A DNA stretch of 64,000 nt from positions 9,003,710-9,067,709 of the forward strand of contig JANVCC010000018.1 of assembly GCA_025345505.1 (NCBI GenBank). Direction: 5' to 3'. Positions 34,767 to 45,571 of the stretch are shown piece after piece; the stretch's first letter is position 1; each line of letters opens with the position of its first letter. This DNA comes from Todiramphus chloris collaris (taxonomy: Eukaryota; Chordata; Aves; Coraciiformes; Alcedinidae). A model generated the notes under the pieces. That model was not told the DNA's origin. It made no database searches and saw only the letters and a list, made by a program, of their open reading frames with translations. The translations under genes and the position numbers were made by a program.

Positions 34767-35348
34767 TGTGCTGGTTTTGGCTGAGGGCAAGATATTTTTC
34801 TTCATAATAGCTACTATGGAGCTATGCTTTGGATTTGTACAGTGTTGAGAACTCAAGGATGCTTTTGTTATTGCTGAGCAGCGCTTACACAGGGTAAAGG
34901 CCTTTTCTGCTTCCTGCCCCACCAGCAAATAGGCTGAGGGTGCACAAGAAGTTAGGAGGGGACACAGCTGACCTCACCTGACCAAGGAGATGTTCCATAC
35001 CATATGACATCACACTCAGCATGTAAAGCATATAAAGCTGGGGGAAGAAGAAGGAAGGAAGAGACATTCGGCATCATCGCATTTGTCTTCCCAAGTCACT
35101 GTGCTGTGTGATGGAGCCCTGCTGTCCTGGAGATGTCCAAACTCCTGCCTGCTGGTGGGAAGTAGTGAATGAATTCCTTGGTTTGCTTTGCTTGCATGCA
35201 TGGCTTTTGCTTTACCTTTTAAACTGTCTTTGCCTCAACCCATGAGTTTTCTCCTTTTAGTTTTCCAATTCTCTCCCCCATCCCACTGAGGGAGAGGGAG
35301 CGAGCAGCTGTGTGGGGCTTAGTTGCTGGATGGGGTTACACCACAATA
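34767..35348 (+). mobile_element. solo LTR of an endogenous retrovirus
   Basis: It starts TGTGCTGGTTTTGGCTGAGG, a form I know as a common LTR type in bird genomes, and ends near GGGGTTACACCACAATA. It is bounded by the 5-bp duplication AGGTA at 34762-34766 and 35349-35353. Inside are GCATATAAAGCTGGGGGAAG (TATA region) and a CTTTTAAACTGTCTTTGCC polyadenylation region. No internal viral genes are present. It lies between the two divergent host genes, reading toward PUM2. Confidence 0.92.
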
Positions 35349-38300
35349 AGGTATCTGCCCAGGGAAGGGGTGCCCTAAAGTGTTTGACTCTAAGCCTCTA
35401 CTTTCCCAGTGCATCCTGGCTCTTCCCACATCTGAGCCCCGAAATAGTACAGCTTTAGGCCTCCACCTAGCTGCAGATGACCGGGACCCACCAGCTCCAT
35501 TTGTGGTGGTGTCAGCCCCTCTGCACCCAGGGGCTAGTAGTGCCTGGTTGTCCCCAAGGGACCAGAGCCCTCAGCATGCCCTCGAGCAAAGAAGCTCTGG
35601 CTGGGGTTGTAAAAATGCCAATTAGAGCTGCAGCTAGCAATAAAGCCCAGCCTGGACTACTGGGAGTAGAATGCGGGGAGGAGCTGAGGAGGCATTGCTG
35701 AGGATGCTCGACAGCCCTAGGCTGTACAACAAGAATAATCATTGAAACAGAGCTTGTTTAAGTTTGGGCAGTAACTGCCTTTCCCTGTCATGTTCCAAGA
35801 GCAGATCAGACCCCAGGGGATTAAGAGGGAATCTAAAACCCAAGAATTTACTGTAAGCTGAATTAGTGCCTCCTGCCTGGGTCTGCAGACAGCCTGCAGT
35901 TGGGCTGCAGGGAGATGAGCTCAAGGCTCCCCCATCTTGCTCAGGAAGGGCTCAGCATGTTCTGATTCTGAAACTATTCAACTTTAAAAGATGTGCTTTC
36001 ATTTTACAGATGTTCTGCATGAAAATGTATTTGGTACCTGACATGTTACCAGTCAGATACTGAATATTTTGTTATCTCAGTGTCTTCCAGAGGAAGCTAC
36101 TAGTCTTGTACTGCATGTTCACTGGGCTGCTCTACTCAGCTGGGCATAGGGCAGTAACAGTCCCACTCTTATATGCTGTATGGGTATACTCCTAAATAAA
36201 AGAAATGTTATAGAAAATAGTGATGGAATAACACGACATAAGAACCACAGGTGAAAAGAAAATAATTACAACTTTCATGAGTACCGATCCCCCCGCTGCT
36301 TGCAAAGGTCGAGAGTTGTGACTTAAAGTTCAGCTTACAAACATTTTCTTTTTATTAGAAATACAAAATAATTATTAGAAAGCTTTATAAATAAAACTAG
36401 AAAAGATAATGCTACCTCTGATATTATTAGCCTAGCATTCTGAAGCTAAAAAACAATTAAGGATTGCATTTTTACCACTGGACACTGAAAACACTAGAAA
36501 CTGCTATAAGCAGAGAAGACCTTATGTGACCCAGTGAGAGCAACAGGAGAGTATCTGTGTGTTTGTTCAGTTGTGACTTCGTTTTAAAAAAACCCCACAA
36601 CACTACAAAAATCAATAGTCTTAGACTGATGCTGGCTAAAAGATAACACATTTTGGCACTAGACAGGTACTGTATAAAATGCCATGACTACATTTTCTTT
36701 CATCCACTGAGGGAATATTATACAAATTTCTTCCTTCAGTCCTCGGTACATCCATATTTTTTGATTTTATAGCTATATATATACACAGCATTCCAAACCT
36801 GTCCTGTTTTATTTTTTCCTTTTCCTAGCAGTACTTTAAATTAGCCTCAACAATTTCTTTGCATTTGTTTGTGCTCTTAAGAACTCATTTTAAAGTCTGG
36901 AATTAATCTTTCATTTATTTATTAAGTTTAATTAAAGATTAGATTATCTTGTCCTATATGAAGTCTGGTTTGCAGAATCATTATCAAACGAATGCTGTCA
37001 TTTTAAAATACCAGAATACAAATAAACATTTTCATTAAAACTTTCTACCAAGCAAGATTAGAAATGGAGTTAAACCATGACTATATTTTCAACTCCAAAA
37101 TTCTGTTTAATCAGTGAAATGAATTTCTACATTTATAAGTAGATGTATAGTAATACTTCCACTAACACTTAATGGTTTTACTATATTTAAAACAAACTTT
37201 TATAACACATACTTAGAGATTAATCTGTAACTTTACATTCACTGTGTTAGGTATCATTATATAATAAACAGTATCCTCTGTATGATTCTTGCTAGATACA
37301 TCATATTAATGCTGGCTCAAATCATTCCAGGTTTTCCTTGGTGAAAAGTGGACATAGTGACTGAAGGTACTAAACTCAATGCCTTAAAAGATTCCACCAA
37401 AACCGATACCTATTTTTCCATTAAACCCTTGACCAGAAGTGACATTTAAGGCCCACAGAAGGCAGCTCCCTTCCCCAGCCCCACTGCTGCCCCAACAGCA
37501 TCTTCTTCCCAATAACCCAAAAGACCAGAGGGGCCGCTTGCCTGTCTGCCTCTGTTTGTTCTTAATCACTGGGGAAGGTTCTGTGGGCTGCCTCTGCCTG
37601 TTTGCTTTCTCTGGGTCACAGGCTGAAGCACAGCCCGGGTCGGTTTATCCTGCTGTCAACGTGCGTGGGACAGGTCACTCTTCCACTGTTCTCCTGCCAT
37701 GCCAGGGTGGGATGTGCTTCAGCACGCAGTCAGGGCCAGGGTGAGCTCAGGCTTTGCCCCAGCCTGCCCAGGATGTTTCATTCATGGAGTGGGTATAGGC
37801 TGTACGCTGGGCTCTGGGCCACGCTCTGAGCTCTGGGAAGTTGATCTCCTGGGATAAGCTTAGGCAGGGACGAGGGGACTCAGCCTGTCTCCGTGCCAGT
37901 TACTGCCTCGCTTCTCAAAAAGCTAGGACAAGGGATTAATTTTAACACTCTAATTATAACCTCACTTTCACTCTGACAAATAGCAAGGAAAAAAAGAAAG
38001 TTCACCTGGAATAGTCCCGTAGGTTATAACACTCTTTTGTATCTCTGGTTGGTGCTTTATGAAGTTGTAACAAACCTATTTTGCAGCTGATGTTTCATCT
38101 TATACAATCTTACCAATAGAAAAACTAATGATCTCGGGAAGACGGTGATGCGTTGAGACTGTAATTACTCCCATCTGTACGCTTTGGTTAAAGTTATAAA
38201 TAGATATGAATAAAAGGAAGGATGAAATGGATTACACAGCTTTTCTTGGCCTTCCAGGGGAAGTATGTGTGGGAGATGGGGAGCAGGTTTTAATTCCATT

Positions 38301-39659
38301 TGGTAATTTTTCAGTTGAGATTGTACGGAGAAAAGAACTGTGCTTAAAGGCTTGGAGGGCTCTTTCTGGTCCCAGATCACAGCCTCCTAATAGCCCTTGT
38401 CAGCGATGCAGTCAGCTGATAAATTCATGATGTCATAAGGTTGTCCAAGAATCACTCTGAAGTGGTACTGTTCTCTTGAATGCAAATTGGATGAATCTAC
38501 AGACGTTGTCTTCTAATTCTTAGCCCTTAGCCAAAATGAGTGGAAAGGCACTCTTATTTACACACATAAACTTCCTGTTTTGCAGTCCACTAGCAGGATG
38601 TGTTACGAGAGAAGAAGTTTCCAGCTGAACTGGATTTCTGTCTGGAACCAGCTCAAGCCAGCAGGCAAAGCAAGCCACAGGCAGCGGGGTGTGGTCTGGT
38701 GCCTACTTTTCCTGTGCCATGGAAATGGGAATTGATTGCTTCCATTCGAACAGCTAATCTCTGCTTCCCAGTTGCAAAACTCTCTGCTCCCAGTGTTACA
38801 GGAACAGCAAAGGTGTAGCTGGGTGGGTGGTGGGTTCCTCCCCCAGCAGCTCCTGCAGAAAAACAAAACCCAGCCGTTTATTTCCATTTTCTGCACAGAC
38901 GCAGACTCACCCTTGAGCCCCCACCCAGCACAAGGGACTGCTGGGCCCTGATAGGAGATCAGCTGGAGACAGGGGTCCAGAACTGCAGCAGAGGGAGAGC
39001 TGACTCAGAAAGAGAACTTGAATTTTGCGATGTTAAAAATGGCAGCATTTCAGCTCAATGGATTTTTTGGTTTATTTTTGGTTGGACTAACGGTCTAGAA
39101 GGAGGGATGCATGGGAAACAGAAGAGGTACCTCAGAAGTCTGTAAACCCTGCAGACACATTTAAAGGTAAGAACACATACGTATGAATACATTGTCACTA
39201 TTTATGTAATACTTAATGTAGTGCATGCATAACACTGACACCCACTTCTCAGTATTACAGTGCTCGACCATTCTGTTTATGCTCAGGAAGCAAGCTAGGA
39301 TTTCCCCTCCTGAAAATATCTCTGGCATTGTATATTCACTGCGCCGTGCCTTGCTGCTCTGAAGGCATGGCTGGCATGGAGTGAGGTTTGAGTTCTCTGT
39401 GTGAAAACAGGGGCCAGTGGGTACGTCTTCATGCTACAGTGGTGAGCCAGAACGAGGGTTTGAACTGGCGCTGAGCTGCTCTCTGTGCTGCATTTTGGTA
39501 TTCAGATGATGTGTCCAGTCACGCAGACAGATTTTGCTGCTTGTGGTCGGCCCCCTTGACGCTGTGTAAGAACAGGAAATTCTGAGGTGCCTCAGGTATG
39601 GTTAACATAGAAGAAAAATATATATTCATGTGATTACACAACAAGAGCAGAGATGACCA

Positions 39660-39755
39660 CAGATGTCCAAGGTGATCCTGCTCTGGCAGGGGGGTTGAAC
39701 TAGGTGATCTTTCAAGGTCCCTTCCAACCCCTAACATTCTGCAATTCTGTCATCC
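39660..39755 (+). mobile_element. CR1 3' tail fragment
   Basis: CCAAGGTGATCCTGCTCTGG, GGGGGTTGAACTAGGTGATC and GGTCCCTTCCAACCCCTAAC, ending ATTCTGCAATTCTGTC. Short, 5'-truncated copy. Confidence 0.88.
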
Positions 39756-42239
39756 TCAGCAAAGTGCTCTTGGTGTTGGGCTGCTTGTTCAGAGCCCTAT
39801 CAGAAAAACTTACTGCAGTTGGGAGGGTCAGTATTTGATATGGCCACAGGCAGAAGGGTATTGATGAACCTAAGACGAGAGATATTATATAAGCCGAAGT
39901 GCTGTTGCAGATCTTTCTTCTAGTTGATCCTCTGTACTAGGGCTTTTCATTTTTGAAGATTCAGAGAATTTCTAGTTCATTCAGACTGGTGAGACTTTAT
40001 GTGATAAAACTGAAATTTATGGATATGCTTTTAGGATTCTTATGTTTTTCCTTAGGAGAAACAAAAAAACCAAACACATTCTTCACACTCTTCCTTGTTC
40101 TGATATGGCCGAACTATCTTATTTAAGTGTGCAAAAAAAACTATACTGCCTTTTATTCAGAGGTCTCGTGGTGGCTTCTGTTGCCTGGGATATTTCTTTG
40201 AATTATTTCCTCTTTTTAGAAATTAGAGTCTTTACTAATTACTGTTTAATATATGAAATGAGTGAGAAATGATTTGGTGCTCATCTTTGAGGTTTCATTC
40301 TTTGTACTGAGTATAATATGCGAGTTCTAAGAGCCGCAGTTCAGTGTGAAGTGTTCCTGGAACTGCAGTTCTCCACTGGAAAGAAAAATGTACTTCTATA
40401 GAGACATGCAGGGTTTTTTCTTAAGATAAGCATTGACAGCCACTCTGTTAAGAAGGGAGTGAATGTGAATGTGAAAAACAGCTGGCGTTATCTCTGGCTT
40501 TGCGACTGCAAAGCTATTCACAGTCATGTACATGAAGTGATGCCATCAGTTACTCTTGTGTTACAATGTGGTGATTGTGACTCTGAGGTATGTTTATGAA
40601 GCTTGTTTATACTTCAGCCAATTATGAGGGGGTGAATGACTCAGGGACAAAAGCTGTCTTGCTGGTGAAACCAGTCTTCAGTGACACCTTCTCCTCCATT
40701 CTAGCGTAGACTTACTTAGCAAAGCACTTCCAGGAGAGACGCTTCTTCCTTGGGACAAGTCAACCAAGTCCTGTGCTGCAGGGCTGAGTGCTCCATTTGC
40801 CAACACCTCCTCCCATGCATTTCCTTTAAACCTGCTGCAGAATAGCTTCTTGGGAAAAGCTGATCATGTCTACGGGAGCAATGACCATGTCACTGAACAG
40901 CAAGTCAGCAGCCTCGCATTTCAGAACAGTAGTATAGCAATGACTAAGTGCAAAAGGAGTGACAAAATTTACTTTCATTTATCCGAATTTTCCGTTGGTC
41001 CTAAACTGAAGTGTTCTTATTTGGACTAGCTCAGTAGGTTATGCCAGTTGCTAGCGAGTAAAAAGAACCCCAAAAAAAGTCAGAATAGAAGGTATTCCTT
41101 GAAGAAACTTACAATTGCAGAGACAGGTATAGGAAACAAATGGAACCACTACCAGTTTGGAGCAATATAGCAGACTGGGCTTTTCAGCGCATGGAGAGGC
41201 TGGTTGCTATCAAGTGAGTTTAGAGGAATCATACCATAGGAAAGTCTTTTTTGTACCAGTGTTTTGTGCTAAATGGGAAATTTGAAGGATGCTAAGGTAA
41301 CTCAAAAGAGTTCTTTCCACACATGGGAAAAAAAGCTTAAAGGTTTGTTGGTTTAAACATTAAAATTGGATAATGTATGCAGTAGTATATAGTGGGCCAA
41401 ATGCTTCTATATCAGAAGAGGGACAGTTGTGACAGGAACAGGCTGTGAGCCTTGTAGGAATTAAGACAACACTATCAGTACAACCAGATGAAGCAGGAGC
41501 TGAGTTAATGAACAGGTTACATGGTCAAAAGCAACAGAAGAGTCAACCCTGAATTAGCAGGTGAATGGTTATGGCAGACAAAGGCTGTGTTTGTGAAGCA
41601 AGGCTGGAGCAAAAGGTTGTGTGGATGGGAAAGTCAGTCCGTATGAAGAGTCTGCAGCTTGAAAGCCCATTTCTCTGAGACCCTGGGAAGAGGCCAGCCA
41701 AAGGGGACACTTGGCCCACTGGGACGGAGCTCTTACCTCAGTAAGCCTTCCTGTGTATTATAGTCACTGCTGGCCTAAACCATGAAATACTGACAGATTC
41801 TCATAGCAATGTGCTTAGCAGCAAGTCTTGTGAATAGACTGTTTCAGACTCATTGAGTTTAATTAATTGTTTGTTGACAAAGTAGAGTCCAGAATTGTGC
41901 ACTGGGTGCCTATATTTGCTCTGCAGTATGTGGGAAAATTAATAACTTTAGAGAAGGACCTGCTCCTGTAAATGGACAAAACATACATCCAGATCTGCAC
42001 ATCTTACAGAGATGTAGCTAACAAGGGACATGCTCAGGATATAACCCACCATCCATTCCAGGGCCTGGCTCTGAAACGCAGGCAGATGCTCCAACTGCTT
42101 CTGATCTTCAGTGCTGCCCTTCTGTGAAGGTGGTAGGGAGTGAACTGCAGCTGTTATTTCAGAGAACTGAGCGAGTCTCACTCATGTATGACTGGTCCTT
42201 TTGTGCAGCAAGATGGTAGATGAGATTAGACTTGGGTAG

Positions 42240-42312
42240 TTAGAGTTGGGGGTTGGACTAGAGGTTCAGTAAAGGTCCCTTCAAACCCAAACCATTCTGT
42301 GATTCTATGACT
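42240..42312 (+). mobile_element. CR1 3' tail fragment
   Basis: GGGGGTTGGACTAGAGGTTC, then TCCCTTCAAACCCAAACCAT and TCTGTGATTCTATGAC. Short terminal piece. Confidence 0.86.
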
Positions 42313-44055
42313 GCAAGGCCATTAAGTAGATCTCAGATCTTGGGCAAAGATCATGAATTCATCCCTGCAGAACAACCCAGCTGCAGTGGAGGGCAGACAA
42401 AGTAGTCTGCTGATTTTTGGGACCCTCTCTAAGGAAGTCAGACCTGTGACTCTTGAGCAAAGGAATCAAACCCGAGTGCCCTCCAGCCGTGGGAGTGAAG
42501 AGTATTGCACATGTTGTTATAAAAGAGGGCAAGCTTTTGTAGCGACCTGTGCCTCTTCTGGAGATGCTTTGAGAAGGTCTACCACATCTAGTTGTTCCGT
42601 TTTCATGGGGGAATACCTTGGTTTAAATTAACACAGGTTAATTATTTGCTACCCTGACACATCAAACAGCAGTGTTGTTCAAAACTGTTGGGGGACGTGG
42701 ATGTCATGGCAAAGCAGGACAAATTTTATTCATACACCGAGTTCTAGGTCCTGAAGCTTGTGGCTTTAGAAAATGTAGACATCTTCAGGATTAGACAGTA
42801 GCTGAGTGGTGGTGGGTGTTAGGACTGTAGCTTTCAATTTCTGTGAGTGCTCCTCGACTCGGTGTCTTGCCTTATAGAACCTTGGTCTCATAGGAGTACT
42901 TTGGAGGAAGGCAACGGCATGCAGGCTTTCCACATCCTTGGCTGCTTCTCTAAACTGTATATTTATTCAGTATTTTTCATCGAGGATGCTTATTCACAGA
43001 AAAAAAACAAAGCATAACTGTGTTAATGGAGTTTATCTGAAAGGTTTGGAGTGTAAGCAGAGCCTAGTCAGCTGTTAACACCTCCTTAAACACAGGAACA
43101 GCCAAGAAAAGCATTTGGTAATGGAGTGATACCAAGTTAAGCTATCTAAAGTATTAAGTACTTTTAAAGTTTCTACACAGAACAAAGGTAAGAAAGACTT
43201 TTCTTGAACTACGTTAGCATGAGCCAAAAATTTTAGTGCCATCATTAAATTGTGACATGTGTGGTGGTGGCTTTTAAATTTATTTTAATTTTTAGATAAA
43301 CACTTTAGAAAATAACCAAGTAATTGTATTTCTTAGATCAAATTGATTGCACTTAAACATTTTTCTATTTGGTGATCAGGTTGGGGTACTGGGAAGCAGA
43401 CAGCTGTAGAAGTCACTCAAGCTTATGCTTATCAAATGCATGTGGAGTTCTTCCTGAACATTTAGTGCTTTATACAAACACTGATAAGAATTATCCAGGA
43501 CAAGTAGGGTCCCCAAATGGGTCTGAGCTGGAGAGCTGGTGTAACGTAGACCAGCTGCTGCAAGTGTTTGGGGTGCCAAGAGTGCAACCGGGTTTTCTTC
43601 AGTCCTGGCTGGTCTGCGTGAAAGGGAGGGCTGACTTTAAGGCTGTGACTTGGAGACCTTCTCTCCTCGAGTAAGCAAAGGAATTAGCTTTTCAGCCCCA
43701 TGGCCTCCCTGGAGACAGCCAGACAGGACACTGAGTATCACCGGGATTAGCCACACGAGCAGCAGCAGACGGCAGAGATCTGGGTACTTAGCTGACTAGT
43801 AATAAACTGAAGAAATAATTCCAGTTTCTTGGGAAAATGTTTCTATCTTGATCAGGAGATAGAAACTTTCACGGCTTTAACCAAGTCTATAAATACAGAA
43901 AACAGCGAGGCTTTTTTCCTTCAAGCCATCTCTGTTTTTAAGAGCACATCTGGTAGTGGCAGACACCTCCACAACTGCAGCCGCCAGCGCTAGCGCCAGT
44001 GCACGTGGGCCGCCCCCTCGCCCTGCCATACCCGGTGCGAGTCCCGGGCGCTGGC

Positions 44056-44097
44056 GGAGCCCCTTTCCCGCCTGCAGGAGCCCCTTTCCCGCCTGCA
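44056..44097 (+). repeat. 21-bp direct tandem duplication
   Basis: Two identical copies of GGAGCCCCTTTCCCGCCTGC plus A, back to back at 44056-44076 and 44077-44097, at the upstream edge of the CpG island. The perfect identity suggests a recent duplication. Confidence 0.95.
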
Positions 44098-44806
44098 GGA
44101 GCGTTCCGAGCGGCCAGGGCAGACCCATGGCCAGGTTTCGGCTCAGGGTTCCATCTGTGGGCAGCACCTGCGCGCAGCTTCCTGGAATGGAGCACTCTCC
44201 ACCCACTCCTTTAAAGGCTGCTAAAAGGGCAAAATAGCGGACTTCCCTGCGAAATACGGCTTTTAAAGTGTCCCTGAGAGGCAGAGCTCTCCCTCGTTTC
44301 AGGGGCTGCGAAATCCTTACTAGTGGAATTGATGCTGAACCGTCACGAGCGGCGTTTCCTCGCACGCAGTACCGCATCCTCCAGCAGCAGCCACCCGGAG
44401 ATCCTGTATGTACCTCTCTCGACGGGAGGAAACAATTGAAACAGCAGCAACCATCGACCTAGTAGTTAATCAGTAACTACGGCGACGCGCTTCTGTTCCT
44501 GGTAGATCCCCGGTAACCCGCCCGGCGGGCGGCGGGGGAGCGAGGCCCTCAGGAGCCCCCGGGGACCCCTCGCAACGAGCCCCTTTGTCCCGTGGCCGCG
44601 GGCCATCGGGCGGGCACGGGCACGGGCACGGGCACCGCCCCCCCTCCCCGAAGGCGAAAACTGAAAAGGAGAAAAAAAACCCAACCCTCCCCCACCACAC
44701 GGAAGCCGCGCTTTGCCCGGTTTGTTTGGCGGGACGGACGGGCCCGTCCTTTCTCTCGGGGCCCGCCCAGCGCGGCCACGCTGAGGGGCGGGGAGAAGGC
44801 GGGCGG

Positions 44807-44816
44807 GCGCATGCGC
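44807..44816. promoter_or_regulatory. NRF1 binding palindrome
   Basis: GCGCATGCGC followed by A, a perfect NRF1 core. It sits roughly 100-200 bp upstream of the inferred transcription start, as is usual for NRF1 in housekeeping promoters. Confidence 0.7.
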
Positions 44817-44938
44817 AGTGCGCGGCGGAAGGGGCCGGGGCCGCCGCCTCCCTGCCTGCCCCTCGCCGGCCGCCTCCCTCCCTCCCTCCCTCCCGGGCTG
44901 GGGCGCGCACGCGCTGTGGCGGCGGCAGGAGCGAGCGG

Positions 44939-44973
44939 CGGAGGGGGAGGAGGGAGGAGGAGGAGGAGGAGGA
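44939..44973 (+). repeat. (GGA)n run at the start of the PUM2 leader
   Basis: GGGGGAGGAGGGAGG followed by five or six further GGA units. It is G-rich on the sense strand and could form a quadruplex as DNA, or as RNA if transcribed. Confidence 0.8.
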
Positions 44974-45201
44974 TTGCCGCGTTCTCGCTGTCCCTCTCCT
45001 TCTCCCTCCGTGCGCGCCGGGCTCGCCCTCCCGCCATGTTGTTGTGAGCCCCTCGCGGCCCAAGGGGGGGAGGGGAGGCAGGAAGGAGAGGCGCCGAGAG
45101 AGAGGAGGAGGAAGGAGGGGGGCAGCGGGCCGGCAAGCGGGCAGGGGTGTCCCAGGGCCCACTCCGGCTCCATCGCAGCGAGCAGCGCCGCCAGCCAGCC
45201 C
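44960..45201 (+). other. PUM2: noncoding first exon, probably PUM2 5' UTR exon 1 (start approximate)
   Basis: The right edge is a strong donor, CCAGCCC|GTGAGTATC, with GT at 45202-45203. The left edge cannot be read from sequence and is set near the GGA-rich and pyrimidine initiator region (44940-45010). The leader holds a short upstream ORF, ATG TTG TTG TGA, at 45036-45047 that overlaps a YY1-like element. No coding start followed by a long frame in pumilio style is present, which fits the known PUM2 arrangement of a noncoding first exon and an ATG (MNHDFQALAL...) in a later exon. Another gene at this position cannot be excluded from the sequence alone. Confidence 0.6.
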
Positions 45202-45314
45202 GTGAGTATCCTCGGGGACCGGGGCCGCGCTGCCTAGGCCGCGGGCGGGCGGAGCGGGCGAGCGGGCGGGCCCCCCTTCCTCCAGCCCCCTTTTGTCTCC
45301 GGCCTCGGCTGCGC

Positions 45315-45380
45315 GCCGAGGGAGGGGAGAGGAGAGGAGAGGAGAGGGAGGGGAGAGGGAGGGGAGAAGGAGGGCGGGAG
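45315..45380 (+). repeat. purine-only GGGA/GGAGA low-complexity block
   Basis: GAGGGGAGAGGAGAGG units continue for about 65 bases without a pyrimidine, apart from one C near the end. The block lies just inside the inferred first intron. It has quadruplex or triplex potential. Confidence 0.8.
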
Positions 45381-45556
45381 GGGGCCATGTTGTGGCAGGT
45401 CACCGGGCGGCGCGGGGCCTGCTCGGCGGCCGCCCGCGCCTCGCCGCCTTTGTGTCCTCCCGGCTCGCCGGGGAGCGGCGCCGAGGTGGGGAAGGAGCGC
45501 CGGGAGGGGAGGCGGCGGCCGTGAGGGGGGGCGGGCGGCGGCGGTGCCGAGGAGCT

Positions 45557-45571
45557 GGGGGGGGGGGGGGG
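45557..45571 (+). repeat. 15-base G homopolymer
   Basis: An uninterrupted run of 15 G in the CpG island, followed by ATGCATTG. The length is error-prone in assemblies. Confidence 0.95.

Larger units (their letters stand above)
35354..43949. other. intergenic between the solo LTR and the PUM2 CpG island
   Basis: Mostly unique AT-rich DNA with CR1 tails at 39660 and 42240. 35350-35950 and 37440-37870 are GC-richer, with short meaningless frames. No gene was recognised. A long AT-rich stretch lies at 36200-37350. Confidence 0.5.

Noticed and set aside
43877-44377. 166-codon minus-strand frame at the CpG-island edge
   Set aside because: Includes the 21-bp duplication translated as a repeat (GLLQAGKGLLQAGKG) and has no family signature.
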